A stretch of 64,000 nucleotides of DNA from the NCBI RefSeq assembly GCF_025698545.1, contig NC_068569.1:2914001-2978000 (forward strand), written 5' to 3'. The notes beneath the pieces are model-generated. The model saw only the letters and a list, made by a program, of their open reading frames with translations. It was not told the origin of the DNA and searched no databases. This DNA is from Gossypium raimondii (lineage: Eukaryota; Streptophyta; Magnoliopsida; Malvales; Malvaceae). Of this stretch, positions 33,490-45,250 are shown piece by piece; position 1 is the stretch's first letter, and every line of letters starts with the position of its first letter. The translations under genes were made by a program, and so were the position numbers.

Positions 33490-35550
33490 TTAAGCATATA
33501 CGAATCCCTATATATATTTGATAAAAACTAAACTAGCTGTGTTATTATTGTGAAATGCAAACTGAACTAGGATAATGACTTTGATCTGTCGGTGGAGTTG
33601 ATGTTGTTTGCAAGTGTACAACTTAAAGTAGGTCTCATGGTAGGTTTGCTATTGTTTGCCATGAGAGTGTTGTCTAAATGTAGAATCAATTCTCTTGTTC
33701 TCCTATTGCCTCTAGGGGGCCGTTGTGATGTCTTTTAAACCTAGGCACCATGTCTATATTCTTTCTGCCAATTAACAAACTAAGCTATCTAGGATCTGCT
33801 ATGTATGTATCTTCACCTTGGTTGTTTCTATCTGTTATTTTCGTAAGTGAAGACTGATGATTTGTGCGATCTTGATAGAACATTTGACGTTGCATTGATT
33901 TGCAATTAGCATCATATGCATCTATAGAGCTTAGATTATAGAAGCATATGAACTAGGCCATCATTTATACGCATCGTGGGCAAAAATTTAATTGAAAAAA
34001 AAAATGAAGAAAAAGAAAAGATGTATTAAGTGGCAGGTTTTTATCTCTTCTAACACACTAGAGACGTAAATTACTCGTCTTTTGCAACATAAACAGACAT
34101 TACCGAGGTCTATTAATGAAAAAGGAGGGACTTACCAAGCCCAAGGGATGAGCCTAAAAGTGGTTTTATGGGTAGCTCAGTAAAGACGTAACAACCCTCG
34201 TGCAAGAGGCGACTTTTGGTTGCCGCTCTTCATGTAGCCCCATAACGCCTCCCCGTTTACATATCTACCTGAATGAATCAAAATAATGTTTTTCGCATCC
34301 GGATTTGGTTCGCTACATGTGAGCACACTTAACCACCTGTCAAACTTTGGGACATTGACAAAACAATCTTTTTCATACTACCGCCATCCAAAAACTTCCC
34401 TCCTTCAGTCTAACTGTCACTTCCACCGCTATTATCCCCATCACCACCGCCTCCTCTTCAGTTCGCGTGCCTACTTCGATGTCAATTCCTCCTCCCTTGG
34501 CAGAATAAACAAGGAGGTGGTGCTTTAGCCACTTCTTTAAGCTTTCTTTGGCATAGCTTTTGGCTCTAGTGCGTTGAAGTTAAAGGTACTTTTTTTTTCA
34601 CTGCAATGCACCAGTCAGTTCTGCTGTTTGGCACACCACCAGTCCAGTGAGATTGTCTCACTGGTTGCCAAGAGCTGAAAATATCGGGCAATCATCACCG
34701 TCAAAGGTTGTAGCCTTTGAAATGATTGAAGCTTTGGGCTTTGGCAAAAGTGGAAGAAGAGACGTACATTAAACACCATCAGGTATCAATAAATCAAAAT
34801 CAAATCTGCCAGTCCCTTTTCTTTTTGGACTTGCCTCTATTTTCTTTTCCCATCCTTGGACTTTCCAGAAGAAAAGGAATGGATTCAGTGGATATTAACC
34901 AGGCCTGGGCTCTTGTGTCTAGGAAAATGGGCTCAATCCATAAAAACTTGGTATGGGTTAAGAACTGCGGTGCATCGAGATCCGAGTCTTTCTGTTTTGA
35001 TTCTGAAAACTCAGCAGAGAAAAGAGATCGTAATTAACGGCTTTTTCTTTTGTCTTTAGAGTTTAGATTAATGGTTTAACTGTTTTTTATTTTTGGGGTG
35101 AGGTTTGTAGGAACCGGCTCTTGCTTCTTGGGCATTTTGACTTTTAATAAACAACATATACTAATCTGACTGCGGCCAAAGCCAAATGAAAGAAAAAAAA
35201 AGGAAAAGAGATGAAAAGATTCCTCAACGAGGAAGGCAAACAAAATAAAGCAAATTATACCCAACCAGAAAAAAACACTGTTTATCTCTTTCTTTCGGTT
35301 GCTTTTGCTTTATGGTGTATATATTATTATTAATATTATTATATATTATAAAGGTCAGCAACCGAACAGAGTCTCTTCAGACAAGCCTCAACCCTTCACG
35401 GTCTCACTCCTTTGACATAGAAATGCCATTCTTTTTTGTTTCTTCTTTTCTTTTACTCAACCAGGGTTACGTGTGTTTTCACTTTCTTTTTTTGATTAAA
35501 GTGCAAATACAACAAACAAAATTCTTGAGCTTTGAAACTTTGTTTTTGTT
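33490..35550. other. Intergenic DNA between JAZ and F-box genes
   Basis: The first 250 bp are probably JAZ 3'UTR. An 80-codon frame at 34286-34528 (Ser/His/Arg-rich start, reminiscent of an organelle transit peptide) lies in less AT-rich DNA and ends with RINKEVVL; the next frame stays open a further 20 codons. I do not recognise it; it may be a decayed exon. A 103-codon frame at 34726-35037 is also unassigned. Confidence 0.35.
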
Positions 35551-35584
35551 CACGGGACGGCCCGACCCAGAATCCAATGCACAC

Positions 35585-35620
<36 letters not shown>
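35585..35620. repeat. (CT)n microsatellite
   Basis: About 16 CT repeats upstream of the F-box gene, probably in its promoter or 5'UTR, in a generally CT-rich stretch that runs to 36060. Confidence 0.9.
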
Positions 35621-35622
<2 letters not shown>

Positions 35623-36073
35623 CTCTGTTACCCTATACTGACCCTGTCTTGTAGACTACCCTTCCTTGTAGAGTTGTAGAGTTAAAGAGTCAACTCAGTA
35701 GATTTTGTTTTGCTTTAGCTGCTTTTTTTTCCTCTTTTCTTCTCTCTCCACTCGTGTGTGTGTGTGGGAGTAATGTGAGCCTGTGACTCTTAGAGAGGCT
35801 TCACCTTCACTTTTGTTTTCGTATGAGTATAAATCTTTGGTTTTGTTCTCTCTCGCTCTTATGCCCTTCTATTGTCAACGCTTGCAAAAAAGAAGTTTAC
35901 TACCTCCCTTCTTCCTTCCCCTAAAGCCCATTTACTTTCCCTCTCTTTGCTATTGCTTTCCCTTTTGTTTTGTTTTTGGACTGTCTCCATTTCAACTTTG
36001 TCCCTTTGTATTATCCCCCCATAGCCCCCACTAAGCTTCACTCTACGCTTCCCTTTCAGCTTCATATCACCAG

Positions 36074-36798
36074 GTACATTTGTCCCTCCCTTTATCTTCT
36101 CATCTTCTTCTATGTCAAGCTCATTTCTGCTTCTTTTTTTATCAAGCTAAATGGGTTTTTTATATATATATATATAGTTGAAAAATTAAAATAGTCTCCT
36201 GCAAAATGCAAATAAATGGTATTTAACACAAAACTTACCTCTTTTATACTATCTTGAGGTTTCCTCTTTAATTTGTGGCTTCCCATGATTGTTGCTCTTT
36301 TAGTAACTTTGTTTGAAGAATTTACTCTATGCATTCATTGAAGTGAAATTGAGTGGAGCTATTTCGTGTTCGAATTGGACCCCTTTCGGGAAAAATAAAG
36401 GAAATTTCTATGGCCCTTTTGTCATAACTTCTAACCAAGTTGTTATGATGTTGTCATTTCTTTAATAGTAGTACTATTCTTTGCTCTTCTTTACCCTATT
36501 TATTTTCCCCAAGAGACTTTTTGGTGAGTGAAGAGCTTAGGAAAAGGAGAGCCTCTTAGTGCTTTCAAGTCATGTGTGGACCTTTGATGCTTATGTTAGT
36601 TAGGTTGTCAAATTTTTCCTAATCTTTAATTGATGTGATATATTCAAGCCTTATTTGCCTTGTTTCATATATACCCTACGATGGGAGATATATTTGACAA
36701 AGAATTTGGGTTTTTTGGTTCATCTGTTTAATGGTTAAACGATGATTTATAATGGCCTTTTATTAATAGTGTCGCTATCCTCACTTTTATCATTGCAG
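36074..36798 (+). other. 5'UTR intron of the F-box gene
   Basis: Donor CACCAG/GTACATTTG at 36073/36074 follows a long CT-rich leader. Acceptor CATTGCAG ends at 36798, 24 nt before the ATG. Removal joins the leader to the coding exon. Leader introns of this size are common in plants; transcription evidence is lacking. Confidence 0.6.
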
Positions 36799-36822
36799 GT
36801 AATTTTCTGAAATAATCTACCA

Positions 36823-38067
36823 ATGGAGAAGGCTAATGGCTGCATTTCAAGGCCATCTAGGAAGAGAAAGTTGCCACAAGAAGGCAACGATGTGTTGAAC
36901 TTCACCTTGGATGAACTCAGTGACGACCTCCTTGAAAGGGTCCTTTCATGGTTACCAACCTCGACGTTCTTTCGCTTCAATTTGGTGTGCAAGAGATGGA
37001 AATCAGTTGCAGCTTCTGAAAGTTTTAAGCTAGCTTGTTCGAGGATTCCGTCACGGGAACCTTGGTTTTTCATGGTGGATCCCAATCTTAATCAATCCGT
37101 AGTCTTCGACTCTGTTGAGAGAAGTTGGAAGAAACTCAGTCATCCGCCTCTCCTCTCGCAGAACTGTAACTGCAACTCCATTCCGGTTGCAGCAGCTGGC
37201 GGACTCGTGTGTTTCCGCAATATGTCCGGCGATTACTTCGTTTGCAATCCCGTAACAGGATCATGTCGTGAACTCCCTCCGGTGAATCCGGATTCTCACC
37301 ATCGTTCCCTTCATGCTATAGCAATGAATGCATATTCCAATTATCATGGCTCCTACAAACTATTCTTAGTCTCGGGTGATCTTCCGAAGCTTTCATACAA
37401 AGTTTATAACTCTAGTGCTGATTGCTGGGAAGAAGAGATTATGCTAAGGAGAAAAACCGATGACTGCACGGGATTCGATTTTGATTCGAACGATGACGAT
37501 GATGCCGTGTACTTCCTTAGCAAAGCTGGAAACGTAGTGGCAACTAACATGCAGAGAAGCCCCTCCAAGCAGTTTTCATCAGTTATTACTCATAAAGATG
37601 GTGAGGAGATTGTTTATTTCCTTAGCTCCTCCGGAACAGTTGTGGCTTGCAATCTGACCCAGAAGCATTTCTCCGAATATCCCAGACTGTTGCCCGTCTT
37701 TTTAGAGTACTCCATCGACGTAGTGGAGTGTAAAGGCGAGATGTTGGTCGTCATGTTATCAGAGTTCTTCGAAAGTGCAAGCATTAGAGTGTGGAGATTT
37801 GATGAGAAAACCAAGACTTGGAATCAGATTGCAGGCATGCCTCCTTCGATGTCACACGAGTTTTATGGCAAGAAAGTTGACATAAACTGTCTTGGGGCTG
37901 GCAACCAGATATTCATCTGCTTAAGCTCTGCTGAGCTTTGCAGTTATTTTAGGTGTGATATTGTGACTAATGAATGGGTTGAAGTTCCCAAATGTTGTCT
38001 GAATGGTGAAGCCATGGAGTTCATGTCGGCTTTCTCGTTCGAGCCAAGGATTGAAGCTTCTGTATGA
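36823..38067 (+). CDS. F-box protein with kelch-like C-terminal region
   Basis: Single coding exon, 414 residues. An F-box lies near residues 30-70 (ELSDDLLERVLSWLPTSTFF followed by FNLVCKRWKSVAASESF); it binds SKP1 in an SCF ubiquitin ligase. The rest has repeated hydrophobic-strand blocks (GGLVCFRNMSGDYFVCNPVT, SYKVYNSSADCWEEE, IRVWRFDEKTKTWNQIAGMP) of the plant F-box-associated/kelch type that form a substrate-binding propeller. An acidic stretch FDFDSNDDDDAVYF sits in the middle. The start at 36823 precedes a basic KRKLP segment. No miR394-like target site was seen, so it is not the LCR-type member of the family. Substrate unknown. Confidence 0.9.
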   Translation: MEKANGCISRPSRKRKLPQEGNDVLNFTLDELSDDLLERVLSWLPTSTFFRFNLVCKRWKSVAASESFKLACSRIPSREPWFFMVDPNLNQSVVFDSVERSWKKLSHPPLLSQNCNCNSIPVAAAGGLVCFRNMSGDYFVCNPVTGSCRELPPVNPDSHHRSLHAIAMNAYSNYHGSYKLFLVSGDLPKLSYKVYNSSADCWEEEIMLRRKTDDCTGFDFDSNDDDDAVYFLSKAGNVVATNMQRSPSKQFSSVITHKDGEEIVYFLSSSGTVVACNLTQKHFSEYPRLLPVFLEYSIDVVECKGEMLVVMLSEFFESASIRVWRFDEKTKTWNQIAGMPPSMSHEFYGKKVDINCLGAGNQIFICLSSAELCSYFRCDIVTNEWVEVPKCCLNGEAMEFMSAFSFEPRIEASV

Positions 38068-39754
38068 ACACATGGTGTGGACTTTTGCTATGTTTTGAAA
38101 GATTTGATAATGCCGTCTGTGATTCCTTATTTTTATATTTTTGCTTAATTTATTTTGTACTTGTATTCTTTTAGAGCATTGATTTTTTCTTCTCTTATTT
38201 GAATTGTTTAAGCAAATTCAGCCCCTTTGCTGATGTATTAATTAATGAGATAATGTTACCTATTAGAGTATTGGTTGCCATAGAAAAAACTTAATTGTCT
38301 TTTTTACTCAATGCTAATGTCTCTCAACATATTTATTTCATTTACAAAACCAACATAAAAAGCTGATGCCAGAAAGATGATCACTATCTCTATATCGCCT
38401 TTCCCAAGTTTCTGAAAGAGAGATCCACTGGTTCTTAAAATATGTAATCCAACGCTGCTCCATTAAAACGGCAATGCGTAGATCACGTTTCGTAAGGCAC
38501 GCAACTGAGGAAGTAGTTTCAATGTTTGATTAATCTTTGGCTTCGTTAGTGTCCCAAATAAATCGAATCCCACGTTAGCAGAGCATAAAAAAAAAAAATC
38601 TAAAATTCAGCCACATCTGGAGAGCAAGTGAAAGCTACAGAATGGGGATGGTGGACCAGGAAGCATGCTATAAAAGCATAGGCATGTCATATCTGAAGGT
38701 CCAGCGTTTTTTTCCAATGACTTATATCATGATGTTCCTCGCATTGTCCCTTCAACCTTCACATTTCTGCATGATTACTACTTGTACCATCCCTCTCTCT
38801 TTCCCCACTTGTATATATATACATAATACACACTTTCTTGCATGTTATGGTAAACTGAATAAAGGTCTAAATCATAACAGGTCGTGTTTACTATGATTAC
38901 AAATTGAACTAAATATCACCGCAGTGGGTTGCATTGAAGATCGACGACAAAAAGCTAAATATCACGACATAGTGAACATAACCCCTTATTTTTAACACTG
39001 ATTATTATTTGTGTTCCATTTAATTCAGCATAAAAGTCAATAATTTCGTTTTTCGATGCCAATGCATGCAGACAATGCTTATGGTTCAATTGGTTCCACA
39101 TTATAATGATGGGTAGGTTTAATTTAAACATGTCTGCAGGTTGCAGCAGCTACTGCACTCTACTGAAAGTTTCTGCTAAACTATATATATATATATATAT
39201 ATGATTGTTCTAATGTTTAACAGGCTTTGAATAAATGTGGTGTAAAAGATAATCATGGCATTCCTCTGATCTTCACAACAGTGGCGAGTGAAATATGATA
39301 TAAAAAAAACCTTTATTTCAAATAAAGTTAACTTTTAAAAATAACTAAATGACCAATTGAATTAAACTATTTATCATGCAATAAGAATGCAACTTATTAC
39401 CATATGTTATGGTACTTACTATTTGCTTCTTAACTTTTTCTACTTTTATTATTGCTTCTGCAATTAAATAATCTTCTTTCCTGTTCAAACTTTGACTTAG
39501 TTTCTGAAGAGCGACTCTTGAAAAAAATATGAAAGTACACTAAATTGTTTTGAATTTATGGGAATGGGCCATTGCCACTATAACCCAATATCTGAAGTTC
39601 GTTAATAGCGTGGGCCTAGCTGCAGGGATTGGGCAGGAAGAAAGCAAACCAAAGATTGGACCGCTTACTTCAATTTGGTTTTATGTGTTCAATTTTGGAA
39701 AATTCTCCTGTGACTTTTAAGCTCACACTCAAATTTCTACCGTTTTTATAAATA

Positions 39755-39800
<46 letters not shown>

Positions 39801-40440
39801 CAATAAATTAATTAATTAATAGTATATAATTATTTTTATTGCTTATTTCTAAAATGAATTTTTTTCCTATTTCAAATAGATGTTATTTTTATAAGAATTA
39901 TTACTTCTTTTTTAATTTTAAGTTTAAATTTATATTATTTATTTTTATTTTATATATAATTATTGTAATACATATATAATAAATAATTTTTTTGTTATCA
40001 CACTAATAACAAAACAGAGGATTTTATGGAACAACTACGAAGGAAATTTTTGACAAGTTAGTCATCGGTTGATTTACGCTTGCTTTAAGTCTTTTGTTGA
40101 CATGGACAGATTCCCTTCCCATTACCACTAATCAAAATTAACATTTAAGTTTTCATAAATCTGTTGTTCCAAGTGGCCTCTGTAATGGACCAATAAAAAC
40201 ATTGTCTCAGTCAGCAAGGGCAGGCTTGGTCAGCAAAATGGAAAATTCTTGTTTTAGTCCTCTAAAATTTATAAAATCTTAACTTAATTTATGGTAAAAT
40301 AATTGTTTAATCTCAAAAAAAATTAGAATTTCAATTTAATCCTTCTGAAAACTATAAAAATAAAAATCAATACAATGATAAAATTGTATTTTAACTCTTA
40401 TAAACTCGGTTTCCTTAAAAAAAATTTTTGTTTTATCCCT
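38068..40440. other. Intergenic DNA after the F-box gene
   Basis: The first ~180 bp look like F-box 3'UTR (T-rich, TTTGTACTTGTATTC). The rest is AT-rich with (TA)n microsatellites at about 39182-39203 and 39757-39797. No gene supported. Confidence 0.55.
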
Positions 40441-40450
40441 TGTCGGTAAA

Positions 40451-40990
40451 GGTACTCATGGGCTGGGTCAGGTTCGGACCAGGCTTAAAAATGATATTAA
40501 AACACTTTATACTTGTCAAAGTCTGGCCCGATCCAAAATATGGGTCTGAAATTTTGGTCAAGCCCACTCATAGTTGTAAATGGCTAACCCCAAGCCCATT
40601 TTAGACCCCCATATAATTTTTAAAAAAATTTAAATATATATTTTATATATATTTTAATTTAATATTTAATGATTTAATATTTTTATTTATTTATTGTAGT
40701 TTTATATATAGTCATCTTAATTTTTTTTAATGTTTACATTATAGTATTTAATTTTTATGTGCTAGAACTTACATAATATATAAAAATAACATAATATAAA
40801 ACATCACAAACTTGAGTAAATTTTATATATAGCCTTGAATGTTTAAGCCCGAGCTTGGCTCATATTTTAAACGGGCCTAAATTTTTTGTCAAAACTCATT
40901 TTTCGAACCTAATATTTTTACCAAAAATCCTTCCAAATATTAAGTAAGCCTTAGACTTGCACGGATAACCCGACCCGTAAACAAATCTAC
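40451..40990. mobile_element. Diverged copy of the GC-palindromic hAT-type MITE
   Basis: Begins GGTACTCATGGGCTGGGTCA and contains CCCGATCCAAAATATGGGT, TTTAAACGGGCCTAAATTTT and a terminal ACGGATAACCCGACCCGT. Same order as the copies at 12934 and 41362 but strongly mutated; boundaries approximate. Confidence 0.45.
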
Positions 40991-41361
40991 TTGTAAATAT
41001 GGGATAGATTCAATGGTAATTTGAACAATACTCTTCTTTTTGCTTCTTTATACTTGCAAAATGTAGCAGTATTGGACAATAAATGTTAATTGCATCGACA
41101 CCCTCAAATTATAACTCTCGATCTAAATTAGTTTATAGACTTTTGACGTTTTAATTATATCTCAAACTATAAAGGTTATATTAATTAGGTAATTTCGTTA
41201 CTAAAATAGTTCATATATCTATTAAATGACACATAAAATCTCATATGACATAATTTAAAGTGAATTTTCAAAGAAAATTAATAATGAAAAAATGGATGTT
41301 GTAAAAATTTTGGTTTTGAGGTTTTTAAAATTTTTACAAAAGCTTTATGATTCACTCTCAC

Positions 41362-41747
41362 TAGACCTGTCCATGGGCCGGGCGGCCCGACCCAGCTCGA
41401 CGGCCAGCCCGAAATATGGGTTTGGGCAAAAAACGAGGCCCGTTTAAAAAACAGGTCGGGCCTCAGGCACCACTTTTTTGTACCGGGCCCAGCCCGAACA
41501 TAATAAATATATATTTTTTATTTTTATTTTTTAATTTTAAAATACTTTTAAAATAATTTTTTTATTTTTAAAATATTTTTTTAATGTTTATTTTAAAAAT
41601 GGGCCGGGCCGGGCTCGGGCTTATGATATTTTTCTGGGCCGGGCTTGGGCAAAATTTCAGGCCCATATTTCCAGCCGGGCCGAGGCCGGCCCTAGGAGGC
41701 GGGCCAAAAATTTTTTCCGAGCCCGGCCCGGCCCATGGACAGGTCTA
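41362..41747. mobile_element. Intact GC-palindromic hAT-type MITE
   Basis: 386 bp. TIR TAGACCTGTCCATGGGCCGG at the left is mirrored by CCGGCCCATGGACAGGTCTA at the right, with an exact 8-bp duplication ACTCTCAC (41354-41361 and 41748-41755). An 8-bp duplication and a TA-start terminus fit the hAT superfamily. GC-rich arms (repeats of GGGCCGGGC, GCCCGAAATATGGG) flank an AT-rich centre; no ORF. Confidence 0.88.
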
Positions 41748-42074
41748 ACTCTCACACATTCTCATTATTTCTTTTTTTTTTTCTAATTTAACTTTTAAAG
41801 TTTATGTGTTAATATTTTACTTTTCTTTTAAAAAATTATTTTAAATTATCTTGCATAAGATTTCATACCTCATTAACGATTAAATGAAATGATAGATATA
41901 ATTTAGGAAATTTGAGGATTTTAAGAATGTATAGTAGAATTTAACTTGGATAATAATAAATAAGTAAAAGAGATATTATTTAGAAATTGGATAAAATTAA
42001 ATCGTAAAGATGACTGTACAAATGGATTAGGTTAGGCTGAAGAAAGTCCTTTTTTTATGAAGGAAAAGACATGA

Positions 42075-42491
42075 ATGATGCAACAAACTGAAAAGAAAAA
42101 GAAGGTTGTAATAAAAACAAATGCAGATTTGTCGACTTTAGGAGATGTACCGTTTCAAGCGAATGAATCAGCACCCACATCAGCAAACTTAATTGGTTTC
42201 AACACTCACTGTAACTCTTCAAATCAATTGAAAATTGCTCAGCAATGGTGTTTTTTTGGACGGCTTTCAATGTGGTTCCATCCAAAATTAATCCATCAAC
42301 ATGTTGAGCTAAATGACAGATTTCATCCCAAATTAAGAAAAAAAAACACAGATATAGAGCATGAAATTGCTGTCTTAAAGCAGCTAAGTCGAGTTGAAAA
42401 CTTGTTTGTCTCCTTTGAAAGAATTGAATTTGGAATAACCTTTAATCCACTAATAAAATTGGGTTCAATCGTCTTTAACCATTCACATTAA
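42075..42491 (+). other. 138-codon open frame of unknown status
   Basis: An open frame starting MMQQTEKKKKVVIKTNADLS with no domain, signal or transmembrane segment I recognise. No splice or promoter context supports it. Could be a small lineage-specific gene, a decayed exon or chance. Confidence 0.2.
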
Positions 42492-42779
42492 ATGGTAAAA
42501 AGTTAAAGAAAGGATGATATATATAAATCCAGAAAATTCCACAGTAATGTTAGCTGTTAAAGCAATTTTTTTTTTGGTTCATTCATGGATAGCCCATTGC
42601 TTCTTAATTTGAATGCATGCATGCGGCTGATAAGTCTCTGATATATTTCTTTCTTCCTGCATGCATGTCACCTCTCACCATCAACTCCTATCATGTGCTT
42701 GCATTAAAGTGGAATAAAATTTACATATCTTTCCAATATTACACCTCAAATCAATGAGAATAACAGTGTGTGCGTGTGA

Positions 42780-42811
<32 letters not shown>

Positions 42812-44047
42812 GGATTTTAATTATAAATGATAAGATTGAAAGATATCAGGGACTATACTGCACTGCAGTTTTCTCTTTGTGGTCATCCTTTTGCACTTTA
42901 TATTTCAGAGAAAAAAGACAGTGTTTTGGCATAGAATTGGATTGATAATGCTAGGTTTTTATTGGCTGCAACTTGTCATTCAAAAACCATAACCAAAGCT
43001 GTAATGTTAAAAAAAAGGGTCCAAAACATTTGATGCGATCATCTCTCTCATCTTTGGGGTTCTAGAAAGAGAGTTGTGTTTGCAGTAGTAGCAGTATGTT
43101 GTTGGTGGCAGATTGAAAAATAAGGAAAAAAATGGTCCCACCGCCACCACCACCCCCACGCCCTCCCACTTATGGCGGAAAGTGACCATACACTTTGGAG
43201 GGTAAATGGAGATGAAAAACAGTACGAGGGGGATGCATCGATATCCTATGAGAAAACAACTCAACTCGGATTTAAATTTCAATCACGTCGTATTTATGAT
43301 AATCGTGAAAGTAACGAATGGTATCGCGGTCAATTGAAAAATCGAAACCGTATCACTTAAAATGACACCATGGACCAGAACTTCATTTTACCAAAATAAA
43401 CACAGCTGCGGTTATTAAATACTAACAGGATATGTTAAACCCTGAAAGTCAAATTCAAATTGGAAATCATTTAAGCCATTCTTGATGGCAATGGCATTGA
43501 CCACTGTTTTTAATTTTACCAGCTGATAGAATTCAATATGTGGAAGGGAACTTAAATAACTTGAACGGCAAGTAAAAGATAAAAGTTCCACAGTGAATAA
43601 GAACGTGCGAAGCAGTATATTTCTAGTTCTCCAGTATTACAGATAAAACAAAATAAAGGGTTTTTTCCAGGGATGAGTTGAAGATAGGCATGCAGAGAAA
43701 GGTTTTTTCAAACAAAACGGTTTTAGAATTATAGTGGGTCAAGTTGATTGAATATGATATTAATATATCCAAAGTTTTTAATTTTCTTTCATCATGCATA
43801 AAATCCAAACAATATAGCTTGTGGTTACAGGTAAGCTTTGCATTGTTAATTATTGGACGTCTTCTTTTTTATTATTATTTTTATCAACAATATGTTAATT
43901 TAGGTGGATTAGAATAGTGAAATTACGGAAATGAAGATGTTACGGTAGGGAAGCGAAGAGGAAGGGGGGGGTGGAAGGAAAGGAAAGGCGCAGGCTTTTT
44001 CGGCGGTGGGCAGTGACAGCCAAGAAGTTGTCCCTTTCCGTGCAATC

Positions 44048-44270
44048 CCACGTGGCAAACTGCCTCTGATTGGAGCCACATAGGTATAACCACGTGGCGT
44101 GAAAATGTCAGGAAATGCTCCCTCAGTGGAAAATAGCCGTTTGATTATGACCCATCATATCATGTCCGTCTGTCCTTTGCAGGCCGGCGGTCCCACCCCC
44201 ATTCTTAGGCAATTGGATAATCAATTCCATCCTCTTCATCCCTCCCTCGAGACACTGTAATATATAAGAG
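44048..44270 (+). promoter_or_regulatory. Promoter-like island with paired CACGTGG (ABRE/G-box) motifs
   Basis: CCACGTGGC occurs at 44049-44057 and CCACGTGGC again at 44091-44099, both in less AT-rich DNA, followed by a TATA-like TAATATATAAGAGG at 44260-44273. No coding exon follows: the first ATG opens only about 23 codons. It could be the surviving promoter of a lost gene or the promoter of a non-coding transcript. Confidence 0.35.
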
Positions 44271-45108
44271 GAAAAAAAAAGAAGAAGGAAAAACCTCTGC
44301 TCAATGCTCCTGCAATCGCGATAACGCCTAAAATGACAAACAAGACACTTCCGGTTCTATCCACATATATATACAAAATCACAAAATACATCAAGAATCC
44401 ATACTAGTATTCGTGTTTTAAAAGTTTTATCTGATCAGTTGTTACAAATATATCCAGAAACTAAAATAACGATATAGTAAAAAAATTGGGCTAAAAATAG
44501 GAATTCTTTTTTAATTTAGAAATTAAAAAATTATTATCTAAAATTTTAGTTATATTTTCTCAATTTAATTATAAATTTAATTAATAAAACACATCAATTT
44601 AATTATAAATTTAATTAATGTCTTTGAGATTAGTGTATGAGAAAATGATCAATTATTGATTTTATTTTACCTTAAAAGATTACATGCAAAAGAATAAAAG
44701 AAAAGAAAAATTGGGTGCCAAATTATTAAAGGTTTAACTATAAAATTCATCTTCTCTGCAACATTCAATAAAACTATAAAATTCGACTTTAAACTATATA
44801 CAAATTAAAATATTTTGATTAAAATATTTAAACTATTAATTTCAATCTCATTTTACTTTAAAAGTGTGCAATATCCATTAAAAATATGTTACATGCCATT
44901 CGATGGTATAATATTTTAAGAGTAAAATGTGACCAAATTTAATACTTTAGATACTGTTTTTATAAATAGAAAAAAAAAAACTTTAGGCATCTAACTAGAA
45001 AAAGTGAAAAAAAATTTATGGTCATTTTTACATTTAAGCCAATTATAAAATTATAAGGAATATTTTTTTATACAATACTTACATTTACCTATAATCTCAA
45101 ATCATTAA

Positions 45109-45247
45109 GGGTGAGTTTGGATGAGTAATGCGTTTACTTGCGGTTAGTATAAAAACAGTGGTGGCGGTGAGATTAGATACTACAGTATGAAATAAAAAGT
45201 AAATTAAATGCATCGCACCGTATTCCACCGTCTATTCAAATCCACCC
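45109..45247. mobile_element. Small Tourist-like MITE
   Basis: 139 bp, starts GGGTGAGTTTGGATG and ends CAAATCCACCC (imperfect TIR), flanked by TAA (45106-45108, 45248-45250). Same family as 47948-48097. Confidence 0.75.
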
Positions 45248-45250
45248 TAA

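Larger units (their letters stand above)
41756..45105. other. Gene-poor intergenic stretch
   Basis: Holds the unassigned frame at 42075-42491, a (GA)n microsatellite at about 42780-42812, two RY-type CATGCATG motifs (42616-42623, 42660-42667), and a promoter-like island at 44030-44280. The remainder is AT-rich. Confidence 0.55.

Noticed and set aside
34170..34200. GGGTAGCTCAGTAAAG looks like a tRNA D-arm
   Set aside because: No anticodon stem, T-arm or acceptor stem pairing can be placed around it.
34286..34528. 80-codon frame with transit-peptide-like start
   Set aside because: Not called as a gene: no supported downstream exon, no recognised product. Kept only as a note in the intergenic entry.
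40482..40496. TTCGGACCAGGCTTA resembles the start of miR166 (TCGGACCAGGCTTC)
   Set aside because: The match stops after 13 nt and the sequence is part of a diverged GC-palindromic MITE; no matching star strand or foldback suited to a miR166 precursor is seen.
43172..43360. 62-codon frame MAESDHTLWRVNGDEKQYEG
   Set aside because: No family recognised, no splice or promoter context, and overlapping an opposite 91-codon frame; probably chance.
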